Program-made: the position numbers and the translations under genes | Part shown: piece by piece, positions 26,201 to 38,731 of the stretch | Layout: each line of letters starts with the position of its first letter | Numbering within the stretch: the first letter of the stretch is position 1 | Source: Promerops cafer | Lineage: Eukaryota > Chordata > Aves > Passeriformes > Nectariniidae | Assembly (NCBI GenBank): GCA_013398275.1 | Contig: VZSE01013243.1 | Location: forward strand, 616,658 to 680,657 | Length of the DNA: 64,000 nt | Reading direction: 5' to 3' | The notes under the pieces: generated by a model | Told to the model about the DNA's origin: nothing | The model's database searches: none | What the model saw: the letters and a program-made list of their open reading frames with translations, nothing else

Positions 26201-29122
26201 TGTGGTCAGGCCGAGACTAGAGCAGTGTTCCAGTCCAGTTGACACACTAGTCTTTGTAGTAGATTTTATGAGGATAAAACCATTGATACTGTCTCAAGAA
26301 CTTGAGCAGGCGCTCAGGAAGAGGACAACAATTTGCAGTTCCCTTGACTTACATGAAAGAGACTCAGAACAGCTGGCAGTGGGATGAAAAAAGTCCATGA
26401 ACTCTCTACACAATTCTGTGTTTATGTCCAGCATCAAGGCAGGGCAAAAGCATCTTGAATCACCTTCCTTTCCTTGGTCATCCGATATTACTTTCAGCAG
26501 ATCAAGGTGCCAACACATTATTTTTTTAATAACATTTTCTTATCTCTCAAATTACAGAGAGAGTTTGGTGGGGTTTTTGTTTCTTTGCTTTGTTTTGGTT
26601 TGGTTTTTTTTTTGTTTTCACTCATACAAGAAAGCGTGGTCCTTGATTCAGCTTAAAGGATGCAATTGGATTTAGATCATATGTTTCATAGAAAACCTTT
26701 TGCAATGAACACAAACAAACTATACAAATGGACTCTTCTAATTCTTAAAGTTCTGTGGGTATTCATTCTCAATATAACAATTCTGATACACAACTTTAAA
26801 AATAATAAAAAGAGAAGGTACTTTTAATTCTTTAGCTGAAACTTAAAAAAACTGTAATTATGCAGTATGCAGTATTTCAAGTCCACTTGGGTATTTATAT
26901 TACAAATTATTCCATAATACCTTTGATATTTTACATTTGTTATAAGAAAATGATTTTTTAAAAATTTTACAAAATAGGCAAAGAAAAGTGTAAACTATCA
27001 AAAGGAATACTCCTTGGACATTCATTATTCTCTCTGTATCAATTAATTTTTCCAGATCACTCTGAATAATTCAAACAGACATCTTAGTTTATACTCAATG
27101 CTTTGTCTTTTTGCTATTAAAATGCAATTTTTAGTAAGTGAGATTTAAAGCCTAAGAGTGGCAAAAAGATTTTGTTTTAACTATAACTGTCTGATGAAAA
27201 TATTTTTAGTAGAAAAATCTTAATTTGTCTCACTCCTAAAACCCATTGAAACTAACATTCCATTACCGAACACCTAGTGAAGCTGGTAAAAATGCTCTAA
27301 TTAACTTCACAAAGTTCTACCTAATAATTACTTCTGTGAAATGTATGTAACTTTATTCAACTATGATTCTGATTTCTCCTTTTTTTTTTTTGGTAAGCAG
27401 AGAAGGAATGTACAAATCTGGAATGCTTACTTTCATTCTAAATCTAACTGCTCTCAGAATTTTTGTACATATGTATTAATAATTTAGCTGGACTGTAACC
27501 ATGACAATATTGATAGCACATGCAGAATAAATAGGAAACAAGACTACTTACCCAGGAAACGTCAACACATAGAATGTTATCAGGATATTTGAAATTCTCA
27601 GATGTGAACTAGCCATTAGATATTAATAATGTTTCTTATATTATAAGCTATTACAGGTTAATTTTTTTTAGTTGTTTTTTCCCTGTTATACATTTGTCTA
27701 TCAATAGTCTCAACCATTTAACAGTCGTGACATGTAAAAGGTTAAACCTGACAGTTGTCCTTTAGATTATATTGCTTTAAATGCCAAAGTGTGTCTTTCT
27801 ATTTAAACCTTCTGCTGGGGAAAATATTAATTGAGGAATAGTGTTCACTATTCAATATGGAAATATTAGATTACATTGCAGCCATATTATCTGAAATTAC
27901 TGTTTGGAGTTCAAATCAGAGCAATCAGGTGCTCTGTCTTTTGCAAAACTTCCCATTCATTCCAAAATACTATTTTATTTCTGCCTGTTTTATCAGTCAC
28001 TTTCCTGTTTTATTGTTCACAGCTTTCATTCATTGGAATCAATACCAAGGTGCACAAGGGCTATAAAATGAGCTTTTTCAACAATTTAGGGACAGTGCAG
28101 ACAACGGCTGTCACCTGTTGTGGCATGTATTTCAGATGAGTGAGGTGAAAGCTCAAGTTCTACCATGTGCTGGCAGTTTCTGTCAGGTGGGACAGGTTAT
28201 TGATGACCTTTACTGCTGGATAAAACCTAAAGGACATCAGAAACTGCCAATATGTTTGGTGAAGAGGAGCAGAGAAATGGTTCTTGGTAGTCCTAGGACT
28301 CCATTTAGATGTATTTTTCTGCTTATTTCACAGCTACAATGTGTGCAGAACACTTCCTTTCTCTTTATTACTATTGTTAGAACAGCAACAAAATCATCAG
28401 TATCTTTAAAAATAACATTTAAGTGGTCAATGTTAATGTTAGTCAAAGGGATTTTTCTATATCTTCATATATTTGTAGGTCTTCCTTCAGGATATATGAG
28501 GGTTAAAACTATACTATTAAAATATTCCAAATACAAAAGCCTAAAAATCAGCAATTACAAATAAATATAATCTCAACCTAATATAAGAAAAAGGTAATTT
28601 CTATAGGCCACTAACTAATGCTGAACTTCTAGAATGGTGATTTTTTGTCAGAATTGCATGTTAGTTTAACCTCTGTGTTGCTTTAAACGCAATTAGAGCC
28701 AGTGCTGGAGAAGGAAGGAGTGGCAGTGGTGGAAGAGGAGGGCTGGACTTTTGCATCATTTGAGTAAGATGTAACGGGGAAGTTGGTACTTGGCAATTTT
28801 GTCCTGTTTGGGTAGTACAGCTACCTTCACACTTTGGGGTACCACTGGTCCCCAGTCTCATCTGTCAGGTACTGGGACCTTTGGAGACACCACCTCCAAA
28901 TCCGTCTTTAGCTGGAATTCTGCTGAAGAATTCCTAAGGCTAAGGAAAGCCTTACTAAATACAAACAAAATTTCTCTGAGATACAGGTATATATGCATAT
29001 GTAAAGCAATGAAATTTGGACATTTAGGGGAACTATCTGTAAGCTGCCCTTATATCTGTAAGACACTTCTCACCCCTGTGAATATTCAGCCTTGGTCTTC
29101 TTTAGCATCCTGGCTTCAATTG

Positions 29123-29223
29123 CTTTCCCTTCTCCTTCTCCTTCTCCTTCTCCTTCTCCTTCTCCTTCTCCTTCTCCTCCTCCTCCTCCTCCTCCTCCTC
29201 TCCTCTCCCTTTTCCTCTTTTTC
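29123..29223. repeat. 101-nt pure pyrimidine microsatellite, (CTTCTC)n then (CTC)n
   Basis: The plus strand is uninterrupted C/T for 101 bases. The first half has a six-base period (TCTCCT), the middle a three-base period (CTC), and the end is a looser C/T mix. Read as protein it gives a long polyleucine run in one frame (part of a 165-codon open frame from 28790), which is an artefact. Pure pyrimidine tracts with mirror symmetry can form triplex (H-DNA) and are length-unstable. Confidence 0.95.
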
Positions 29224-32200
29224 ATTCTCTTTTTATTTTTTCATAAATGTGAACTGTTATGAAGATATTTGTGATAGCCAAATTTAAAAGCATACATTTT
29301 CTACAGAATTCACAGGATTGTAGCTACCTCTATTCACACAGTCCTGTGAAATTGAAACTGAATTTATAAAAAACTCAGAAAAATATTTCTGTATTTTGGA
29401 TATTTAATAGAGCTCATTTCTTATTTGAATTAACTCTGTTATGTTATGTATAAGTTCACCCAAAGATTTTTGGAATTATTTAAAGCACTATCTAAAAGTG
29501 TAACCTTAGCAAAGAAATTGAGTCAATAGGCAAAGGATGTAGTAGTAAATGAGGGAAGAACAGTAGCTCAGAAGACAGGCTGAAGATAAGTTCCTATACA
29601 CAGTATCCTCTGGCACCAAATACATACCACAAAAAAAAGGTAGAGAGTGAATGTTGACAGTTGGCAAAAGTGGTAGTTAATAGAGTAAATTATCATTTTT
29701 ACATTAATTTAACCATATCACATCAGTCAACAAGAGCACATTCTGTCTGGGAAAAAATGTCATTTTATGACATGCATTAAAATTCAGTATTAATTAAAAT
29801 AATTTTTTCAAATACCACATTTTGTATGAAGAACATTTTGTAACAGATAATATAATTAAATTATCCAGATTCTTGGAAATAGAAGCATATGTGCTCAACA
29901 GATGACGTTTTTAGCTCAAGTCTCTTCATTTTATACAAAAGCAAACAACAGCAAATGTAGTAATAACATCTTTTCCAGTACAGGAGGTATGGCAACAATG
30001 ATAATACTGTGTCTCTCTGACTATTCACCTCCATCAGCAAAAATCAGCTGGAAATCTAAGGGATAATGTGAAAATTTTTATACCCCAGTGAGGCAGATGA
30101 GAAAGCTGAACATCTTTACATGATCACATGGATTCTTGACAAGCCAACCGTTATGAAATTCAGTCAGAAAACAGAAAATGAATTATTCAACTCAATCTGA
30201 AAGAGTTTGTCTTTGAAGGGTGACACTCATTTCTACTGCATTACACAAAGAACCTTGCTTGGGGGGCAAAGACTCTGAAGTGGTTTCTCGGTGGTTTTTT
30301 CTGTTTATTTTTGGGTTTTGATTTGTGGCAATTTTTTAGTCAGCTGTCAAACCAATTACACAGACAATAAGGCCATTTGAATATTTTTATTTCTCATCAT
30401 TAAGATTAAAATCTGGAAAATTGAATGGAACCCAATTCATCAACACTGGGGAAATGTGATTTTTGATTCTCCAAAGCTGAAATATTTTGGTAGCTTTTAG
30501 TCATTAGTTTGCCATTTAGGACACTAAAGTATTTTGGTTTTTAGGTACACACTGGTAAAAGTCAGGGAGATGGAAAATTAGATTCCTAGTGGTATTACTG
30601 TCAGGGCTTTTCCTCATATCAGACAGCCCAGGAAGGGGCAAAGTGTTAAGGAGATCTTTTCTCCACCTGAGAGGACTTGAATCTGCCTTATCCTCCTTCT
30701 TGAACAGTATGGCCACAGCACAGCACAGATGACTCTGGGCAGATCAGTCTCCTTGGGTGGGGACACTTCCACTTTGCATTAAAGCACAACATTGAGCCCA
30801 GATGTTTCATGTCTTCTCCAGCCACTACAAAAAGTCTAAATACACTCTGAATGATAGTAAACAACACTTTAACAAAATATTACAGAAAGGTAAAAATAGA
30901 AGATGGAGCTCTACAAACAAAAAACTGAAATGCATTACATTCCTACTATCCAGGGAAAGCCATTTCCATTAGAATACTTACAGAATTATTGCCACACAGA
31001 ATAAATCAGGAATTCATAACAATTCATTTCCATTTCTGCCTTCTTAAGAAAAAATGATCATTCAGATAATCTTCCTTGATATAGTTTTTTCAAGTTACTG
31101 ATAGACATGGTAATTTATTTAATGAAGTCTGATTTCTTGCTGTTTTGGTAATAATTTGATCCATTTTCTCCACTGTATTCTCTTGTGGCACTCAGGTCTC
31201 CTTTACAGCAGTCTTCTCTTTTCCTGACATATTTTGGGTACACCAAGCTGTAATGGAGTTTCCTAAGCTCTGAGTGTCATGCTGTCCTCTTTAGCTCTTT
31301 GCAGGACTTGGTGATATTACAGAAAGAACTTTACCCAGAATTACTGACATACAAGAAGAGTAAAATAGAAGTCTGCTTATAAATATTTTAAATTAAATAC
31401 TACTGCTATGACTTTTCACACCTTACCACCTTTTCTCCCAACTAATTTGGTCTCAAGTGGAATCAGCAACTAGTTGATGACTTTCTATTAGAATAGACAC
31501 CTCAAATGCTCACACTTTAAGCAAAAATACCTAATTTTCATTTTTTTTTTTAAATATATATAAAATTTTATATATGCCATTTAGCAACAACTCGATAATA
31601 CAATTTTTGGGAGAAGAAGATCAAAAATGCAATCAGAAGACATGGGAGTTTTACGTGTGATTGCTGCTCCTAGATCCTGATGAATCCTGTGAGGACTCTT
31701 GGACTGGGCCCACTGATCGTTCTGTGGGAACACCATCCCTCTTTTTCCCTACAAGAACAATACAGTGGAAAATCTGCTAAGACTTTGCCATGGAATTTCC
31801 ATCCCCCCTGAAGGATTTTCCAATACAGGATTAATCTGGAAAGTTAATGGCTTTTTAGCTGAGCTTTAACTTACGTTCAAAAGCTTATGAATGCTCTCTT
31901 GGGTGGAATAGCAGGCTACTGGAGGATATGAAATATTTCCTCAATGGAGGCATTTACCAAAGCCTCTGTAGGACTTCCATGAATCCATGAAAGCCAAGCC
32001 TTCTGAACATTCTCATGTTAATTTATATAGATGTTTTAAAAAAGGAGTCATGGAATCCCATACCTTATATACATTAATTTTCCATCCAGCAGAATAACTT
32101 TGGCCATCTTGCACTTCAGTGAAAACCTCCTCTGTAAGTAGAGTGTTACTGAATAATGGAAAGTTTCATTTCCAAAATATAATAAAATTGCAGGAATAGC

Positions 32201-33639
32201 GAAGGAAGTGAACATTACTTGCACTTACGGTACACTCATTTATGACTTTATGAATTTGTGGTTTCCTTTTATGCTGTTGTTTTGTATAAATGAAATCTAC
32301 CACAGCATTTAAAACTGGATTAAAATCTTTCTTTTGTTTCTGCTTTTGAGCCTTTTACAAAATAATTATGTTTCAATGTTAGTATTATAAATGTTTATGC
32401 ATGGGCCTAGTCCAATTACCTCTTAACTTGGTGGAAAGATACCTTTGATGTTGAAGGGAGCAGGATCAGGCGAATGTATTAGTATACAAAACTGTTAATG
32501 ATCCATAAATTAACAAAGATATTTCTGTCATCTGATTTTCCAATGTAGATATATTACCTAAATCAAGTAATTCCATAACCAGTGGAACTAATGAAGTCTT
32601 ATTTTATATTATTCTTTTCTGAGGGTGAATTTCCATGTGGATTCTCCTATGCCTAACCATGATTGCACTCACACTGCAGCCTTTGCTGCCAGGACAGCAA
32701 TGTCTGTATCCCCTCGACCTTTGCGGCCAGTTATTTTCATGAGACTTGTAGGAAATGTATACAGAAGAGTCTTTCAGCTCCCTGTTGAATTTGGGCAGAA
32801 ATAGCTAACAGATTTTCCGGGGCTGGCAGATAGGCAACACGAAAACTTACAAATGCTGTAGCTGCAAGCCATATTCTGGGGAAACTGGCCTAAAAGTAAA
32901 GGAATGCACGCACTGGACTTTGTATCATCAGACTTTGATAATATGCTAAAGGAATGGTTAATAAGAAACCACAAATGTAGACTTAAAAGGAACAAGAAGT
33001 AATCTAAGTTTTAATAAGCAACACAGGAAGACTGGTTATCCCCTAAGCACAGCTCAGCATTACACAACCTCATGACTTCCCAGGGGAGGCATCTTGTTCC
33101 ACTGAGACCCCAATGCCTTCCGGAGCTTCCCAGCATACCGTTGGTATTTGAAATATTTATGGTACTGCTACATGCCTTTGGGAGCAGTTGACTCCACCAA
33201 GAATGAAGACTTTCTTTATAAGCCAGAACAGGATGGGAACAGACCTTGGCTTAGTTCCCTCTGCCCTTTGGTAAGCAAAATAGGGAATGATTTTACTTAA
33301 TTTCTGGGGAATGTACTCTTAAGAATGAGGAAAGAGTCCTTAAACCAGCTAGAAGAGGGAAATGAAGAGTTCATAGTGTCAGACCTTAGAGTCTTTTCTT
33401 CATTCTTCTTCATTCTTTCCATCCTTCTAGTCTCCACTTTCAAAAAGACTGCTATAGAAGTAGTCATAAGTGTACAGACCATTGGAATTGACCTTGCTTC
33501 AGTTATTGTTGGAGGAAGTTGATCCTTGCATTTTTTAAATGAATTAATTAATAATTAATAATTGAGAACACATTATAATGTTCCATAAATGTAAAAGCCT
33601 TAATTCCAACACATTTCCTCATTATGGAGTAGATGCTGC

Positions 33640-35348
33640 CTCCCTAGGGCCCAGATATGGGATAATTACCATTCAGGGGGCTCCCTGAACTAATTCAGCC
33701 CTCTGATTATTACCCTCTGCTGGTTGTCCACACTGGCAGTGATGAGGTTGATAAGAAAAGTAACAGGATAAATAAAAAGGACTTCAAGGCTCTGCGTTGA
33801 TTGGTTGTTGGGACAGGAGCACAGGTGGCATTCTGCTCACTTCCTATGGTAGCAAGGATGGATGATCAAAGGAACAGAAAAACACATGTTATCAATAAAT
33901 GTCTAAAGGGCTGATGCCCATCAGTACAATTTTGGGAGCAGAACAGACCCCTGTAATCCAGGAGGAAGCAACTAGTGATCTTCTGAGCCACTTGGATGCT
34001 CACAAGTCTATGGGACCATGTGGGATCCATCCTAGGGTGATGAGGGAGTTGGCAGATGAGCTTGCCAAGACTCTCTTCATCATTTATCATCAGTCCTGGC
34101 TCACTGGGGAGGCCCCAGATGACTGGAAGCTGCCCAGTGTGATGCCCATCCATGAGAAGGGCTGAAAGGAGGATCTGGGAAACTACAGGCCTGTCAGCCT
34201 GACCTTGGTGCCTGGTAAGGTTATGGAACAGATCATCTTGAGTGCTACCACGCGGCACCTACACGATGGCTGGGGGATCAGACCCAGGCAGCATGAGTTT
34301 AGGAGAGGCAGGTCATGCTTGACCATCCTGATCTCCTTTTATGACCAGGTGACCCACCTGCTGGATGCAGGAAAGGCTGTGGATGCTGGACAACTGGCAG
34401 CCCACGGCTTGGACAGGAGCACTCTTTGCTGGGTTAAGAACTGGCTGATGGCTGGGCCCAGAGACCAGTGGGGACTGGTCCTGCATCCAGTTGGCGTCTG
34501 GTCACCAGTGGTGTCCCCCAAGGACTGGGCCCAGTCGTGTTTAATATCTTTATTGATGATCTGGATGAGGGTATTGAGTTCACCATTAGCAAGTTTGCTA
34601 AGATCACCATTAGCAAGTTTTCAATTTTGCAAACTGAATGCAAGTGTTGATCTGCTGGAAGGTAGGAGGTCTCTGCAGAGGGACCTGGACAGATTGGATA
34701 GATGGGCTGAATCCAACAATATGAGTTTTAACAACACCAAGTGCCAGATCCTTCACTTTTTCCCCAACAACCCCCTGCAACACAATCAGTTGGGGTCAGA
34801 GTGTCTGGACAGCAGCCAGGCAGAAAGGGACCTGAGGGTACTGATTGACAGCAGGATGAACATGAGCCAGCAGTGTGCTCAGGTGGCCAGGAAGGCCAGT
34901 GGCATCCTGGCCTGTATCAGCAACAGCATAGCCAGCAGGACCAGGGAAGCAGTTCTTCCCCTGTGATCAGCACTGGTTAGGCCATAACTTGAGTCCAGTG
35001 TCCAGTTCCGGCCCCTGAATTTAGGAAGGATGTTGGCATGCTGGGGTATGTCCAGAGAAGGGCAATGGAGCTGGGGAACAGTCTGGAAAACAAGTTCTCT
35101 AAGGAGCGGCTGAGGGAGCTGGGGATGTTTAAGCAGGAGGCTCGGGAGATGTTGTCACTGTCTACAGCTCCCTGAAAGGAGAGTGTAGTCAGGTGGGGGT
35201 TGGTCTCTTCTCCCAGGCAACCAGTGACAGGACAAGAGGACACAGTCTTAAGCTGCGCCAGGGGAGGTTTAGGTTGCGTATTAGGGAGAAGTTCTTCACA
35301 GAAGGAGTGACTGGGCATTGGAATGGGATGCCCAGGTGGGTGGAACAG
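33640..35348 (+). mobile_element. CR1 LINE, internally deleted and inactive
   Basis: This is a CR1-type non-LTR retrotransposon on the plus strand. From 33678 one frame reads GLPELIQPSDYYPLLVVHTG, then KKDFKAL and GTGAQVAFCSLP, which I recognise as the esterase-like part of CR1 ORF1. It is broken by stops. From about 33,930 another frame enters the reverse transcriptase part of ORF2: SDLLSHLDAHKSMGP, GIHPRVMRELADELA, DDWKLPSVMPIH, NYRPVSLT, then GVPQGLGPVVFNIFIDDLD and DRLDRWAESNNMSFN. It closes with QVARKASGILACI and GHSLKLRQGRFRL. The end of ORF1 and the whole endonuclease region are missing. The catalytic FADD site reads FAKI. Several frameshifts and stops occur, and the 3' terminal part is absent. 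The element cannot be active. Confidence 0.93.
34580..34620 (+). repeat. 17-bp direct repeat at the CR1 catalytic site
   Basis: TCACCATTAGCAAGTTT occurs at 34580 and 34604, a period of 24. The second copy sits exactly where the CR1 reverse transcriptase should have its Asp-Asp pair, so the active site is replaced by duplicated sequence. This is a decay lesion in the dead LINE. Confidence 0.85.
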
Positions 35349-38300
35349 AGGATTCATATTTATTCTTTGTTCCAAGCAGATTTTTTATTTTAACTTAAAT
35401 TAAAAAAAAAAAAAAATAATGAAAGGTAAGGAAGTGTCTCTGCAAATGTTCAGTCATCTCCTCTTCTCACAAATCACTATTTACTAGAAGTCTACCACTG
35501 CCATCAAGATTACTTTAAGAGACAGAAAGAACAGTCCGGAAATAAGACAGATGAATGTGCCAATCTAAGGAATATCCAGTCAGAATCATCTAAATTATAA
35601 ACCTTTGAGAATATAATTTCTATATCCTCAGTACAGTTTGTTAAAGATATACTGATAAAGGTCTCAAAACTTCTCATTTGCACTTCCTGACTTAACACTT
35701 AAGTGTGTGTCATTAATTTTGTGCACACAACCTTCTGTGTAACCTTCATTTGGGTAATTTTTATGCCTAATTTACACCATATCCCTCTCTGCCATTTAGA
35801 GTTTGAGATAGATGGTGAATGAAGCAAAAGAGACAGAAAGAAGAAAGAAATTTTATCTTTTACTTAGTTTTACCAAAGTGAGATCTGCAAAAGCTTTACT
35901 TTGCCAGGAACTTTTGTGTACTGCAGAACAAGACTGTTACAGTGCATATGTTCAAGTAGGTCAAATCAAAGTTCTTTAATTCATGACATTTTATCATTTT
36001 CCTACTTTACTATACTTTTAAGACAATTTTAATTTGAAATCAAGTGCATCTGATTGCTTTAAAATCTACTACTTCAATTAAAAGACCATAATTTACCTGT
36101 GGCATACATTAAAATGTTAATCTATTGTTGTTCTTTAGAAGACGTTAGAACTAATGGTGCTCTAGGGAATGATTTGTATCCTACTGGATGCTCAAGAGGG
36201 GAATTTTTCAAAACTCGAAGTATGTCAGTGTTTTTCCTGCTAATGTTTTTCTGGTCATAAAATATAACATGGAGAATGTTATATCCTGAATAGGTGGTTT
36301 ATTGTTCATTTAGTAGTGTATCATTTTATGAAATTGTTGCCACATTTTTGTGACTGGGTATCCATCCTGTTGCAGACTTCTTCCCAAAGTATTTTTTGTG
36401 GGAGTTTTCCACAAGACGAATGTTTAAAGAATTTGAAATCAATACTGCATGCTCTGCCATGTAGGTGGTATCCAAAAATCTCTTCCAAATATAGCTATGT
36501 GTTTTGTAGCACCTGTTTCACAAGTTCTTGGCTCCTGCTCCCCTTATGGGTGAGTATTAGCGTTTACTCCAGTAGATAAAACATCTTGTGCAGTTTTTGT
36601 TGGTAGTCCCACACAACATCAACAGCTGTACTACTAGAAGAAAAAAACATCAGATGAGCATGACATACTGGCCCACAGGTCCTTCTTGTCTTAATCCTTT
36701 GGCTATTTCCATTAGAATTTGTAATATACTACTCTGGGTAAAGTGGGGAGGATGCTAAAGCTATACTTCCCTGTGTGATTGTGGTGAAAACAACCGGATC
36801 CAGAGAAAGGATTTGCACAGTCTGGCTTTCACAGATGCCTTATGCAATCCCCAGCAATTTTTTTTTTTGTACCATATCATGCAGCTGACTTGGGAAAAGG
36901 CATGGGCAGCCAGTGAGCCTGTACAGCCTACCTCTGCCACTGTGGAGGTCAGAGCAGCTCAGGTCTGCCCTGGGGAGTGCTTCATTTGCTGTGGCTTTGT
37001 GAGGCTGTGGAAGCTCTATCCTTAGCCACTGTCAGTATTCTGAGCAGCAGCATTTGAGGCTTAGCAAGCAAGCATTTTAACGGAGCACTGCAACACTTAC
37101 AGGGACCAGGACTGCACACATGAACGTTTGTGTTGTCTATTGTGACAGCTCACAAGATCAGAAGAGTTTATGTGTAAATTCTTAGTTAGAAGTCTTCTGC
37201 TTACAAAATGCCCACAAGTGCAATCATGGCTACAAATTAGGCTTCCTGATCTTTTTATTACAGTATTTCACAATAAGTGTATATTACGTCCCTGGGAAAA
37301 CTCTGGTTTATGAGACCTTTGAGGTTTAAGTTTTAAGATTCTTTTAGCTTACCAGAACAGAATACAAATTTTTAGCATATTTGAGAAACAGGGACAGAAA
37401 TTTAAACTTTGCTGGTACATACTTAGTCATCATTGAACAGACTGACAGTCTTTACTATTTAAAGGAAAATTGCTCTAACAATTACGAGTGACTCTGCATT
37501 TGTCTCCTATTGTTTAAATGAAAAAGAAATATAAGGATTGTAGTATTTTCATTAAACATTTTAAAGCACTTTACAGAGGAGGTCAAGATAATAGTAGAGA
37601 AACTGAGGAAGAGCAAGAAACAAAGGAAAAGAAGAATATAACACCCCAACATTTTTCTCAGTGTTGCCAGGTAGGTAACACAAGTAGTCCATGCTCCCAC
37701 TATGGGACATGAAGGGACAAAAAGGCAGATACCTGTGTTGATCTTGCTTTACAGCCCAGTGCAAAGCTAAAAACTGGACAATCCTAGCTTCTCCTTTGGA
37801 GGAGGGAAGCAACACATTCTCTCTCTCTCTTCCCCTTTCATCTCAGGATGAAAACCTGGGAAAAGTGCTCTTTACTCACTTTTTAAAGGCATGGTCTAGT
37901 CCTTAGTATATGGTCTGAAATGAAAATACTTTGCTGAACTTAATATTAGCTTCGCAACACAAGTAACTTCACTACTTTTTCTACACCTTAAAAAATGAAC
38001 AAATTCTTAATGTTCAATGTACAGCCATTATTTACTATTAAGATTCCTGTATGCTTGAACTGGTGGTAATGTTTTTCCAGTATTATGAATCTTCATTTGG
38101 CACAAATTGACTGTGTTCAACATATCCTTATTTGTTCTAGTTTATCATTGCCTTTGCAGTGGAACCTTAGCACTGATTCTGAAAAAAATGAGGAGTGCAA
38201 AGGCAACTGTTTGCAAGGCAAAGCTAGATAGAAGTTTTATCAGAGTAAGAAGTTCAGGATTTCATCCTCTGAGTAGATTTTATTTTTAAGGCTGTTTCCC

Positions 38301-38659
38301 AGAAGCCACACAGAAAAGGGAAACAAAGCTAAAATTGGGACAAGGTCAGCTGGATATAGAAGTGACTGTAACAAACCTCAAATAGTTCTGTTATTTTTGT
38401 TTCAGCTAAAGTTCACAGAATTTTTATTAGGAATCTAACCTAGATATTTACACAGGAATCGGAAAGAACAACTTTCTAATGGCTGCCCAGCAGGGAGGTT
38501 GTATTCATAACTGGTGTTAACTTCATACTTGATGCTGACAGATATCGGTTTAAATATTCAAATATTGGGGAGCCTCCCTTTACTAAGAGTATAACATATT
38601 AGAAAGTAAGAGATTGAAGAAATATTTTGAGCCCATTTTTTAATTACTCCTTTCTTGGA

Positions 38660-38700
38660 AATATGTATATATATATATGTACATATATACACAAATGTGT

Positions 38701-38731
<31 letters not shown>
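38660..38731. repeat. (TA)n-rich microsatellite with perfect (TA)14
   Basis: An interrupted TA/TG dinucleotide tract ends in 14 perfect TA units at 38704-38731. It is self-complementary and could extrude as a cruciform. Such arrays are usually length-polymorphic. Confidence 0.95.

Larger units (their letters stand above)
18781..33635. other. Non-coding 5' flank of CRIM1, proximal part
   Basis: About 14.9 kb of A+T-rich DNA upstream of CRIM1. Frames are short and unconserved in appearance. Those above 100 codons near 18.8-19.1 and 28.1-29.3 kb are explained by the edge of the GC-rich island, chance or a microsatellite. I recognise no tRNA, rRNA, exon or transposon here. The visible structure is small tandem duplications at 19.25 and 23.18 kb and a long pyrimidine run at 29.12 kb. 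Distal enhancers could be present but cannot be identified without cross-species alignment. Confidence 0.7.

Noticed and set aside
28790..29287. 165-codon frame with a long leucine run
   Set aside because: The leucines come from the CTC/CTT microsatellite. The rest has no recognisable domain.
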